Origin: Ehretia macrophylla
Lineage: Eukaryota > Streptophyta > Magnoliopsida > Boraginales > Ehretiaceae
Reading direction: 5' to 3'
Assembly: GCA_037974665.1 (NCBI GenBank)
Contig: CM075764.1
Coordinates: 119,288,325-119,352,324 of the forward strand
DNA length: 64,000 nt
Shown here piece after piece: positions 46,104 to 57,528 of this stretch. The translations under genes were made by a program, and so were the position numbers. Each line of letters begins with the position of its first letter. Within the stretch, counting starts at the first letter, position 1. Below the pieces are notes generated by a model. The model did not search any database, was not told the origin of the DNA, and saw only the letters and a list, made by a program, of their open reading frames with translations.

Positions 46104-47756
46104 TGATGCGATCGGGTTGTGCGTTAAAATGTGCGCAAAATAACCAAGTTAAAATACCCGCAAGTGCACGGATCTTTGTAGTGTAATGTGCTCTGAGTGC
46201 GGAATCGTACCACAAGGAAGCTCGCTAGTTTAAGTTAGTGAAGTAGTGTGAAAGTGCTAAAGCGCTTAAGTGACAAATCGCAAGGTAGGTTTGAGTAACG
46301 TGCGAGAAATGTAAACTAAATTAAACTAACTAAATTATCTAAGTTATATTAAGTATTAGTGGAATACGAGAGGTGGTGATCTAGGGGTTTGAACATGTAA
46401 ATGAGACAATTAATATTGGTTCGATATCTAGTTTATCTAATTCTGCAAGGGCTTAAGCTACAAGCATACACCCGGTTAAGCTAAAAGCTATAGACCAAGT
46501 ACAAAAAGACAAACTAAACTAAGGAATTAACTTTACAGATAGAAACTATGGTACAACCTATAATTTCATGGAGTCTATGGTACAACCTATAGACTCATGA
46601 TTAAAACAATTATATGGCACTAAAGTAACGCATTCATAATATTAACTACAAGTATAATATTTATGAAGCGAAAGTAAAGCAATCATAACATTCATAATAT
46701 TACGTATGAAATACTTAATTAAAACAAGCCATACATTGCAATATGAATTGAATAAACTATATCCGAAACCATATATTAAAATACTATCATTTACAATATT
46801 CACCCCTAGATATCAATCTACTCAGACATAAATGAATACAAGTTATGTAAATAAAAGAGAGTCAAGAAAGGCTCCCCCATATTGACGAACGCGTATTTCT
46901 AATTCCCGAAATTTGAGCAGAGGTCCGACGCAAAATAGCTATTCGGGCGGAGCTAATTTCCCCCGAATAAGAACTATTAGAGATGAGTTTCCCCCGAATA
47001 AGAGCTTTCCTATTAAAAGCTATTCGGGCAGAACCTTCCCCGAATAATAACAACTTGGGTCGGACTTCCCCCTAAAAGTAGCTATTCGGGCAACATTTTC
47101 CCGAATAAGAGCTACCTAGGCGGGACTTCCCCCGTATTCTACTACTACTTAATTAACTAAAACTAAAATTAAAACTAACTAGAATTAACTCGGAATTATA
47201 TCAAAAATATTGATAATACTCCAAAATTAACTCATGAATTCTCGAAGGGTTAAAGCTCTATTTATAGGCAAAAATTCTGAAATAGTTGACTTTTTTTCGT
47301 TTGTTGACTTTGACCAGATTGTTGATCGCAGCATTTTTGGGCGTTTTTCACTGTTTTGACCCTCCAAATGATGGAATTTGGCTAAAATCACGCCGCGCGC
47401 AGGACCAAAGTCCTGCGTTGTGCTCAGAATGCTGTTTTTACCCGAAAAACTGATATGATTTGTCAAAAACGGACATAGATCACTATTTGAGATCATCTGG
47501 GTCAATGTTCCGAGTCCGATTTCGTGCTAGTTTCAGCCAAGTTTCTTTTCTATGAGCTTCATTCTTCAACCGCTTCTCATGCTTTCCCATTCTCACTTCT
47601 TGACTTGCAATTTGGATCATTTTGGGCCTGATTCTTCACTTTTCAGTATTTTCCTACATTGCATCGAATGTATTAAAGTGTTGTATTTATTCCAGAGTTA
47701 AGATGAAAATGCAGTACAAATACCATAGTTTGAGTGCTGCAAATACAGTCACATCA
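46104..47756 (-). repeat. 5' LTR of the Athila element
   Basis: This 1,653-bp LTR aligns closely with 36779-38456 and carries the same three TATTCGGG/CCCGAATA hairpin pairs (about 46937-47110). It ends against the AAATG target duplication at 47757. Confidence 0.93.
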
Positions 47757-47761
47757 AAATG

Positions 47762-50700
47762 TTTGTATTTGTAGGATTTGGTATTTAGTGATTAGGGGTT
47801 TAGAATTAAGCTGATATGGATAGCATATTCTGTCATTGAAGCTTTGATAAAGTATGTGTTTGTTTCAACCTTTTTCTCTTTATCATCTTTCAAAAAATGT
47901 TGACTTATCTAATTGAAAATACTGCGTAGGTGGATTTGGAATTTCTACTGGCTGAGGATAAAACATCTGTTGATTTCAAAACAGATATCTACCATAATGA
48001 AAGGTAATGAAAATATTCTCTTCTTTACCTTTGATGTTTGACTGTTCTATGCAATTATTTCTAAATATTTACTTCTTGTTATGGATGATAGCATGACTTT
48101 AATTTGGAGTGACGGTAAGACTAATCTACTTCATCATCTATTTTTCCATATTATGATTTCTCTTGTGTCATTCGAAAGTAACTAATTGTTATTTGTTCTT
48201 GTTTTCTTGGTATTCTTTTACAGGGGTATGACTTCTACACGAAAGATAGCATATTCTGTCATTGAAGCTTTGATAAAGTATGTTTTTGTGTCAACCTTCT
48301 TCTCCTTATTATCTTTCAAGAAATGTTGATTTATCTAATTGGAAATACTGCGTAGGTGGATTTGAAATTTTTACTGGCTAAGGATAAAACATCTGTTGAT
48401 TTCAAAATAGATATCTACCATAATGAAAGGTAATAAAATATTCTCTTCTTCACCTTTGATGTTTGACTGTTTTGTGCAATTGTTTCTAAATATTTACTTA
48501 TTGTTATGGATGATAGCATGGCTTTAATTTGGAGTGACAATAAGACTAATCTACTTCATCATCTGTTTTTTTATATTGTAATTTCTTTTGTGTCCTCCGA
48601 AAGTAACTATTCATTTGTTCTTGTTTTCTTGATATTCTTTTACAGGTGTATGATTTCTACATGAAAGGTTTGTATTTGTAGGAATTAAGGTGTAGGATTT
48701 AGGGTATAGGATTTAGATTTAGAGTATATACGAGTTAGGGTTTAAAGTATAAGATTTATTGTTTAGGTATAAGATTTAGGTTTAGGTTTTAAGGTTTAGG
48801 ATAGAGTTTAAGGTATAGGATTTAGAATTTAGAGCTTAAGGTTTAGGTTTTATAGTCTAGAGTTTATGTTTAAAGTTTAGAGTTTAGGTATAAGATTTAG
48901 GTTTACGGTTTAGAATTAAGGATTTGGTGTTTAGGGATTAGGGGTTTAAGGTTAAGCTGATATGCGTAGCATATTCGGTCATTGAAGATTTGATATGGTA
49001 TGTGTTCATGTCAACCTTCTTCTCCTTATTATCATTCAATAAAAAGAAGATTCGTCTAATTGAAAATACTACGTAGGTGGATTTATAATTTTTACTGGCT
49101 GAGAAGAAAACAACTGTTGATTTCAAAATAGATATCTACCCATAATGAAAGGTAATGATCTTTACCTTTGATGTTTGACTGTTTTGTCCAATTACTTCTA
49201 AGTATTTATTTCATGGATGATAGTGTGGCTTTAATTTGGGAGTGATGGTATGACTTACCTACTTCATCTATTTTTCCATATTGTACTTTCTTTGTCCTCC
49301 GAAAGTATCTAATTGTTCATGTGTTCTTGTTTTCTTGGTATTCTTTTACAAGAGTATAATTTCTAGTCGGAAGGTATATATTTGTAGGATTTGGTGTTTA
49401 GAGATTAGGGGTTTAGGATTAAGCTGATAGAGGTAACATATTATGTCATTGAAGCTTTGATAAATACGTGTTCGTGTCAACCTTCTTCTCCTTATTATCT
49501 TTCAAGAAAATGAGACTTGTTTGATTGATAATACTAGTCGGCTAGATTTGAAATTTTTATTGAGTAACAAGAAAACAACTGTTGATTTCAAAACAAATAT
49601 CTACCTATAATGAGAGGTAATGAATTTTTTTTTTCACCTTTGATGTTTGACTGTTTTGTGCAATTGTTTCAAAATATTTACTTCTTGTTATGGATGATAA
49701 CATGGCTTTAATTTGGAGTAACGGTAAGACTAATCTACTTCATTTGTTTTTTCATGTTGCAATTTCTTCTGTGTCTTCAAAAGTAACTAATTGTTCATTT
49801 GTTCTTGATATTCTTTTGCAGGTGTATGATTTCTACATAAAAGGTTTTATTTATATGAATTAAGATGTAGGATTTAGAGTTTAGAGTATATACGAGTTAG
49901 GGTTTAAAGTATAGGATTTATTGTTTAGGTTTAAGGTTTAGATTTAGGTTTTAGATTTAGAGTTTAGAGTTTAAGGTTTAGGTTTTATAGTCTAGAGCTT
50001 ATGTTTAGAGTTTAGAGTTTAGGTTTTATTGTTTAGGTATAAGATTTAGGTTTACGGTTTAAAATTTAGGAGTTGGTGTTTAAGGATTTGGGGTTTAGGG
50101 TTAAGCTAATATGGCTAGTATATTTTGTCATTGAAGATTTGATAAGGTATGTGTTCGTGTCAACCTTTCTCTTCTTATTATCTTTCTAGAAAATAAGACT
50201 TCTTTAACTGAAAATACTATGCAGGTGGTTTTGAAATTTTTACTGGCCGAGGAGAAAACAACTGTTGATTTCAAAATAGATATCTACCCATAATGAAAGG
50301 TATGAAAATAATCTCTTCTTCACCTTTGATGTTTGACTGTTTTGTTCAATTGCTTCTAAGTACTTCATGGATGATAGCATGGCTTTAATTTTGGAGTGAC
50401 GGTAAGACTTACCTACTTCATCTATTTTTCCTTATTGTACTTTCTTTTGTGTCTTCCGAAAGTAACTAATTGTTCATCTATTCTTGTTTTTATTGGTATT
50501 CTTTTATAGGTGTATGATTTCTACATGAAAGGTTTGTATTTGTAGGATTTGGTGTTTAGGATTAAGCTGATATGGGTAGCATATTCTGTCATTGAAGCTT
50601 TGATAAGGTATGTGTTCGTGCCAACCTTCTTCTCCTTATTATTTTTCAAGAAAAGAAGACTTGCCTAATTGAAAATACTATGCATGTGGATTTGTAAATT

Positions 50701-50770
50701 TTACTGGCTGAGGAGATAACAACTGTTGATTTCAAAATAGATATCTACCCATAATGAGAGGTAATTATGT
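47762..50770 (+). repeat. Higher-order tandem array with exon-like segments, right part
   Basis: The array resumes after the Athila element, with anchor copies (GTGGATTTGAAATTTTTACT-like) at 47930, 48356, 49077, 49541, 50225 and 50686. Copies at 47930 and 48356 keep the segment open to its GGTAATG donor (ending IYHNER). Others have an extra C (TACCCATAATGA) that introduces a stop. TTTAGGG-like stretches lie at 48680-48955 and 49860-50105. The open segment ending at AAGGTATG reads IAYSVIEALIR in some copies. I do not recognise the parent protein. Confidence 0.88.
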
Positions 50771-50883
50771 GATTTTCTTTTACCTTATTTCTCAAATCCT
50801 TATCTCGTTGGTTATGTTGTCTCATGCTTCTCTTACCCTTTCTTTGTTTCTAGACTCTATCATCATCCTTCATATTGTGGGAA

Positions 50884-51295
50884 TATTAGAATATACACAC
50901 TTGTCCCACATCGAAAAATTGATAACTCCAAGACTACCTTATAAGATCATGGGCTACTCCACCTAACAACAATTAGTTTTAGGATAGAACCTTATGATTC
51001 TTAACATGGTATCAGAGCTAGGCCCATGGTCTAGCTAGTCTTATTCATCTTCTGCGTGTGTCCCATACGTGTTTAATCTTCCACGTGTGACCCATATCAA
51101 ATCAGGTCCACGTATGTTCAATATTATCTTCCACGTGTGACCATCTCAAATCAAGTCACAGGTAAGGGAGAATGTTAGAATATACACACTTGTCCCATAT
51201 CGAAAAATCAGAAACTCCAAAACTACCTTATAAGATCATAGGCTACTCTACTTTGCACCAATTGATTTTTGGATGGAACCTCATAATTCTTAAGA
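50884..51295 (+). mobile_element. TRIM element 2
   Basis: Two 123-bp LTRs (50884-51006 and 51173-51295) flank 166 bp. The second LTR starts TGTTAGAATATACACACTTG; the first has a mutated start TATTAG. The primer site TGGTATCAGAGC abuts the first LTR at 51007. AAGGGAGAA precedes the second. Flanking GGGAA (50879-50883) and AGGAA (51296-51300) are a one-mismatch target duplication. The internal part has a threefold repeat of CCACGTGTGACC/CCATACGTGTTT-type sequence. It has no coding capacity. Confidence 0.9.
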
Positions 51296-51300
51296 AGGAA

Positions 51301-51589
51301 AAATGATACTGTTCAAGTCTTTGAATTTAATTATGAGAATTTTTTATGCATATTTGTAGTTGATCTTTTCAAATAGGTTGCTCTTTTCCTTTGATCATGA
51401 ATGGGCAAGAATTGATGCAAATTCAAATTTAGATCATGGTAAAGAGTTATATGTATGTGCTATTTAATACTTTAAATAAATTTGGTTGTACGATACTAAT
51501 TATTCAGGACATCTTTTTAATTTTTTTATGTATTTGAAATTGGTTCAATGGCTTATCATGTACGTCCTTACTCTTACAACAAGGTCAGG
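51301..51589. other. AT-rich spacer
   Basis: No gene, repeat or element end is recognised between TRIM 2 and the CTTAG field. Confidence 0.5.
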
Positions 51590-54230
51590 TATCGACTTTG
51601 TTCTCTTAGCTTGGTTAGCTTATTTAGGTTACTTAGTTTGGCTTAGCTTAACTTACTTAATTATCTTACTTCACTTATTTACTTAGGTTCGCATAATTTA
51701 GTTGGCCTAGCTTACTTAGTTTAGTTGACTTAGCTTGCTTACTTAGCTTGCCTACATAGTTTAGCTTGCTTAGCGTATTGTTTAGTCTACTTAGCTTAGC
51801 ATAGCTTAGTTGGCTTAGCTTAATCATTTAGTTTAGCTTAATTTAGCTTAACTTAATTAGCTAGCTTAGCTCAGGTAAGTTTCTTACTTAGTTTACTTAG
51901 CTTACCTTAAGTTAGCTTGCTTGCTACTTATTTAGCATAGCAGGCTTACTTGTTTTACTTAGCTTAGCTTACTTAGACGTTTAACTTACTTAGCTTACTT
52001 AATTATCCTATCTTAGCTTATTTTAGCCTAGGTTAGCTTAGCTTACCTTAGCTTACTCATCTTACTTAGGTCAGCTTGTTTACTTAGCTTAACTTAGCTT
52101 AGCTCAGCTTGCTTACTCAAGTTATACTTAGCTTAGCATAGCTTAGTTAGGTTAGTTTAGCTTAGCTTATTTAGATAGTTTAGCTTAGTTATTTAGCTTG
52201 CTTATTTAGTTTAGTGCTTAGTTTACTTAGTTTAGTTTAATTATTTAGTTTAGCTTAGCTTGCTTATTTACCTTAGTGACTTAGCTTACTTAGTTTAGCT
52301 TATTTTACGAATTGTTATTTAGTTTGCTTTATTTACGTACTTAGCTTACTTAGCTTAGCTTATTTAGTTTACTTAGCTAGCTCACTTAGTTTTTCTTAGC
52401 TCGACTTGGCCTTTTTTTTGTTTTTAAAGTCGGGCAGGTTTGCTTATTTAGCTCACTTAGTTTGGCTTAATTTGGCTTTGCTTAGCTTGACTTACTTAGC
52501 TTAGCTTGCTTATTTAGCTTAGTGACTTAGCTTGCTTAGTTTAGCTTATTTTACTTAGGTTATTTAGTTTGCTTAATAACTTACTTAGCTTATTTGGTTA
52601 GCTTTCTTAGCTTACTTAGCTTAACTTATTTGGTTTACTTAGCTTAGCATAGCTTAGTTGGCGTAGCTTAAATACTTAGCTTATTTCTTTAATTTACTTA
52701 CTTAGCGTAGCTTATTTAGCTTACTTAGCTAGTTCACTTAGCTTTTCTTAGCTCGACTTACCCTTTTTTCTTTTTTTGGTCGGGCAGGTTAGCTTATTTA
52801 GCTTACTTAGTTTGGCTTAATTTGGCTTTACTTAGCTTAGCTTAGCTTAGTTTAGTTTACTTAGCTTACTTAGTTTAGTTTAGCTTACTTGTTTAAATTA
52901 CTTAAACTAGCATACTTACTTACTTTGGCTTAGGTTGGGTAAAGGTCTGGTTTAGTCCATTATGTTTGGTGTAAATAACACTTTCATCCATTATCTTTCA
53001 AAATGAACCTTTTAGTCCATTTTCTTTGGTGTAAATGACACTTTCATTAATTATCTTTCGAAATGAGCCTTTTAGTCCAATATGTTTTACATCAATGACG
53101 CCATTAGTCTAATATGTTTTGAAGTTGGACTAACGACGTTACTTATGTGAAACATATTGAACTAAAATGTTCATTTTGAAAGATAATGGATGAAAGTGTC
53201 ATTTACACCAAACATAATGGACTAAACTAGACCTTTACCCGCTTAGGTTACTTAGTTTAGCTTACTTATCGTAGCTTACAAACTTGCCTACTTAGCTTAG
53301 TTTAGTTACCTTACTTTACTTAACTTAGTTAGCTTATTTAGCTTACTTAGCTTAGGTAAACTTAGGCTTAGCTTACCTTAGTTTAGTTTGACTGACTGAC
53401 TTAGATTACCTTAGCTAAGCCTACTTACTTACTTAGTTTAGCTTAGTTACTTAGCTTACTAAACTTACTTAGCTTTAGCTTACAAATCTTACTTATACTT
53501 ACTTAGCTTACTTAACTTTCATAGCTTAGTTTAGCTTAGCTTAGCTTAGTTTGCTTAGTTAGCTTAACTTAGCTAAGCTGAGTTTATTTAGCTTACTTAG
53601 CTTAGCTAGCTTGCTTACTTTATTAGCTTACTTACTCAGCTTAGCTTAATTATCTTCATTAGTTTACTTAATTTAGCCTAGTGTAGCTTAACTTGCTTAA
53701 CTTACTTAGCTTGGTTGAGCTTAGCTTACTTAATTTAGATTATTTATCTTAGCTTAGTTTACTTGGCTTAACTTAGTTTACTTTGGCTTGACTTACCTTA
53801 GCTTAACTCAACTTACTTGGCTAGTGTACTTAACTTAGCTTAACTTACTTAGTTTACTTACTTAGTTTACTTTCTTAGCTTACTTTGCCTTGGCTTAGCT
53901 TACTTAGGATTTCTTTCTTACCTAACTTCCTTAGCTTAGATTAGGTTACATAGCTTACTTATTTAGAGCTTATCTTAGCTTAGTTTAGCTCAGCTTATTT
54001 AGCTTAGCTTACTTAAGCTTAGTTTACTTACTTAGCTTACTTACTTAGCTTATACTTGCTTACCTTAGCTTAGCTTACTTCTTATTTAGCTTACCTTACT
54101 TATTTACTTATGTAGGTTACTTACGTACTTGGTTTACCTTACCTAATTTAGCTTACTTCTTATATAGCTTTTACCATAGCTTAGCTTACTTACATAGCTT
54201 AGCTTAGTTTACTTTCTTACTTGGCTTACT
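51590..54230 (+). repeat. Degenerate (CTTAG)n pentanucleotide field
   Basis: About 2.6 kb is dominated by CTTAG, CTTACTTAG, GCTTAGCTTA and TTTAG variants. A segment of about 120 bp containing a T-run and TCGGGCAGGTT occurs twice (around 52380-52500 and 52735-52850), which indicates a larger duplication roughly 350 bp long inside the field. A MITE interrupts it at 52937-53240. No gene is present. Confidence 0.88.
52937..53240. mobile_element. Mutator-type MITE or foldback element
   Basis: The 304-bp element has long terminal inverted repeats: GGGTAAAGGTCTGGTTTAGT at the left matches the reverse complement of the right end for at least 70 bp with few differences. The flanks are GCTTAGGTT on both sides (52928-52936 and 53241-53249), a 9-bp duplication as made by Mutator-like transposases. 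Because the host sequence is itself CTTAG-rich, the duplication is less certain than elsewhere. It has no coding capacity. Confidence 0.8.
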
Positions 54231-54800
54231 TACTCATTGGCAGTATTGAACACTTTGTTGGCCATGTAGTGGGATGTGTTTCAATAGCGATCCAGTCATT
54301 CTACACATTATAGTAATTTCTCCAAGCTTTTGTATTGAACTATATTGTAAAAACGCATGCAAGCAATAATAAGCTTGCTGATAATATGTGTATATACATA
54401 TTTCTCCATATGGTGTCAATATATCATCGTCAAATTGTAGTTGGATTCTTTTAAATACGGCGCATTCTGTCTTTTGCCCAAACGTGCTGGTTTGAATCCA
54501 ACTCGTGACAAGGCCTTTTTGGTGAAAACATAATAATTAGATATTTGTTTGTTTTTTTTGTGCAATTTTCTCTTAATTTATTCCACCTTTGGAATTGCTT
54601 TTTTTCCTTCCTTCCTCTCTTTCTAGTAGTTTGTTCGATTCTTCATCTCCTTATGCATGTGCTCAGGAAGCATACTTAACCTGTTTTCCCTACTATCTTG
54701 TTGCTCTTATCTAATTGTTTTTATCGTTCAAAATTTCTAAGGAACATTGGTTGAGGAAGGATTGTGCAAAATCAAACTTTCACCATTGGTAAATATGTTT
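54231..54800. other. Unremarkable AT-rich DNA
   Basis: No gene is recognised. A 61-codon minus-strand frame at 54234-54419 has no recognisable feature. Confidence 0.45.
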
Positions 54801-55308
54801 GGGTAAATTGCATACAGCCCCCTGTGTTAGATCGAAAGTGTGTATCAAACCCTATGTTATGAAAAATAGCAGTTACCCCCTGTGTTTTACCGGAATGTTG
54901 CATATTACACCCCGCCGTTTAAAAATCCGTTATAATTAACGAAAATATAATACACGCGCGTGGCTCTCGTCTATCATAGATGTGATAGACAAAAATACCC
55001 TTGAGTGAAATATAGTTTACCCCCTTGTGTTTTGCGAAATGTGCACAATAGACCCTGTGTTATGAAAAAATAGCATCTATCCCCCTGTGTTATGAAAAAA
55101 CGTTGCATACTCGCCCAGGGGGTTATAAACTATATAAGGGCAAAATAGTCTTTCGACAAAATCTGTTAATCAAAGTTGACAAAAATAAATTTTGAACGAG
55201 TATGCAACGTTTAGTATTAACACAGGGGGTTCTATGCTACTTTCCATAACACAGGGGCTATGGTGCAATTTCTATAAAACACAGGGAGATAAACTATATT
55301 TCACTCAA
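54801..55308. mobile_element. Nested inverted-repeat elements (MITE-like)
   Basis: The inner unit 55001-55308 has inverted ends TTGAGTGAAATATAGTTTA. Repeated CCCCCTGTGTTATGAAAAA-type motifs occur in direct order in its left half and in reverse complement in its right half. Left of it, 54801-55000 carries related CCCCTGTGTTAGATCG and CCCCCTGTGTTTTACCGG motifs and may be half of a second, broken copy. A clear target duplication was not found, so class is uncertain. Confidence 0.65.
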
Positions 55309-56958
55309 TATGTTTTGTTATAATCAAACTTTTGTTTCTTCAGAAAAATCATTTTTTTATTATGATGTTGTCACATGATTCTTTCCAGAGCTTCAGGTAT
55401 GAAGTGGTCTATAAATAACTATATGTTAAAACTATATATTTGACTGATCATTGCCATATTATGTCGGAAGATGTGAATGTTTCTTCAATCAATAAGATAT
55501 AGCTTTTAATGTCCACTAGCTGGTCTATAGCACCTTAGACGACTGCCTATTTGACTCGGATCAATTTCCATAAAACTCTTAAAGTCAGTACCATTCTATC
55601 CAACTTTTGGGTGTTGATTACTCTCTTTTGCGTTCACGCTTTTCAACTGTTGGTGGGGACTTACCTTGTATGCATACTTTTCAAATTTTTTCTGTTACTC
55701 TGAATTTGTATTTGTTAAGTTTCTGAACTGCTATTGCTTCTTGCAACTCTCTTTATAGACTTGAGAATGATTAAAGTCTAGAAAAGGTTGCATCTAGTAG
55801 AAATTCAATTGTTTTCTATGAAAGTCTCACCTTTAAGCGATCATATCCAAGAAACCTGACTAGGAATCTCATTAAGTCTATTCTTGGTATGAGGTTTTTG
55901 TACTCGTTCATAAATTCACTCCACCACTTGTTAGTTGAGAGAATCAGGGATGTATACCTTGTCTTTGACATATCTTATCATGTTAAGAGAATAACGTTAG
56001 TACCTGGATAATGAAAAGAACAATACTCGTCTCTTGGTAACTTCGATGTTTCATATTTCCTATTTCTGCAGATGGTTGATGCATTCATGGCATTACAACT
56101 TCTTCGCGATATGTTTAACTAAATCTCGCCGGAGTAGGATTTTTCCAGATTTTCCTTCTGGAAGACCAAAGAAGAGTTGTCTCCTTCAAGATATCAGGAA
56201 AGATTTTACATACGATTTCATTCTTTATAGGTTCAGTTCATGTATGCATTTTGTTATCGCTAAAAGAAAGAGAAAATCATACGCTTCAAAGAAGAGTGTT
56301 CTCATTAGATGAATGACAGGGTAGAACCAAAGCTTTGGAAACCATAGAGAAAAGCTACAAAATGATCAAGGCCGTGTGGGGCATACACGCCAGATATATA
56401 TAGTTGATCATTTAGGAACAATTATTGTTCTCAAGTAATATCTATGTTGCTTGCACGTTTATAATAAGCTGGTGTCTGGTGCTAACATTCATTATCTTGC
56501 TATAAAGTCCTTCTTCTACTCGGTGTTTTTGTTTTTCGAGAGACCGGTTCATTTTCCGAACAAACAAAAAATAGAAAAAACAATGTTTGCTACACTCGAA
56601 TGTAATAATATCTTCAATCTCTTTTTTGAATAATTGAAACTTTTATTGTATGACATTGGTCTAGCCTTTGCATGTTTTCCAGTTGCAATGAATTTTTGGT
56701 TATTCACATGGATTTTGATACTCCGGCTATCTTCTAATACTTTATGAATTGAACCTATTTGTAGGTAACTCAACATCTGATGGTCCACCAACTAGGATAC
56801 CCGAGAATCCTAGTTTCTTCTACTTGGTTGTGGTAATTTTAATAAGTATGAAGACGATGGTGCATTGCTTTCTGGCGGATCTTTATTCACAGTTTGGAGC
56901 TTCATATAGGTATAGTATCATTTGACACTAACATAACAGTAGCTTGAAAAGGAAGGCT
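55309..56958. other. Noncoding or unrecognised DNA
   Basis: Small open frames exist (56034-56312 and 56451-56633), but none has a recognisable domain, good splice context or repeat relation. I see no supported gene in these 1.65 kb. Confidence 0.45.
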
Positions 56959-56963
56959 ACAAC

Positions 56964-57523
56964 TGTAACATACCACATTGGATATTGATAGTGTTTATGA
57001 GTGGTTTATAAGTGGGTGTTGTGGGTATAAAAGATAATTTAGGTTAATCATTTTGGGCCAGTAGAAAAAAAGGCTCAAGTATTTAGTTTCTCATGCCTAC
57101 AACACCAGTCTCGTCTGCGGGTCTAGGGGTTTGGGCTCGGGGCGTGACATATGGTATTAGAGAAAGTCACTAGCCGGTGTGGGAATTAAGTGCTATGCGG
57201 GACAAAGTGCTACACCAAGGAGATGGTGGGAGCCACCTCTTGAACTCATAAGAGCCACTTCTAGAATCCTTCACTACCTGGTTGGTCCTTGGTTTGTTGT
57301 GTGTCCCTGACAAGGATGTCAAGTTCTTAACGGGGGGTGTATGTAATATTCCACATCGGATATTGATAGTATTTGTAAGTGGTTTATAAGTGAGAAATGT
57401 GGGTGGGATAACTTGGGTTAACCATTTTGGGACAGTAGAAAAGAGGGCCCAAATAGTTATTTTCTTATGCCTACAACACCAGTCTCGCCTACGGGCCTGG
57501 GGATTTAGGTTCGGGGCGTGACA
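56964..57523 (+). mobile_element. TRIM element 3
   Basis: Two LTRs of 186 and 182 bp (56964-57149 and 57342-57523) start TGTAACATACCACATTGG and TGTAATATTCCACATCGG and end GGGGCGTGACA. ACAAC duplications lie at 56959-56963 and 57524-57528. The 192-bp internal part has TGGTATTAGAG (primer-like, 2 nt from the LTR) and a G-run, CGGGGGGTG, before the second LTR. There is no coding capacity. Confidence 0.93.
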
Positions 57524-57528
57524 ACAAC

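Larger units (their letters stand above)
36779..47756 (-). mobile_element. Athila-lineage Ty3/gypsy retrotransposon
   Basis: The 10,978-bp element lies on the minus strand between AAATG duplications (36774-36778 and 47757-47761). Its LTRs are 1,678 and 1,653 bp, starting TGATGTGACTG and ending CGCATCA on the minus strand. The primer site TGGCGCCGTTGCCGGGGAAG is the Athila type. Gag and protease-polymerase order is gag, protease, RT, RNase H, integrase; a noncoding region of about 1.7 kb lies where envelope-like ORFs can occur. The pro-pol frame is continuous except for stop codons, and the LTRs are very similar, so it is relatively young but inactive. Confidence 0.93.
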
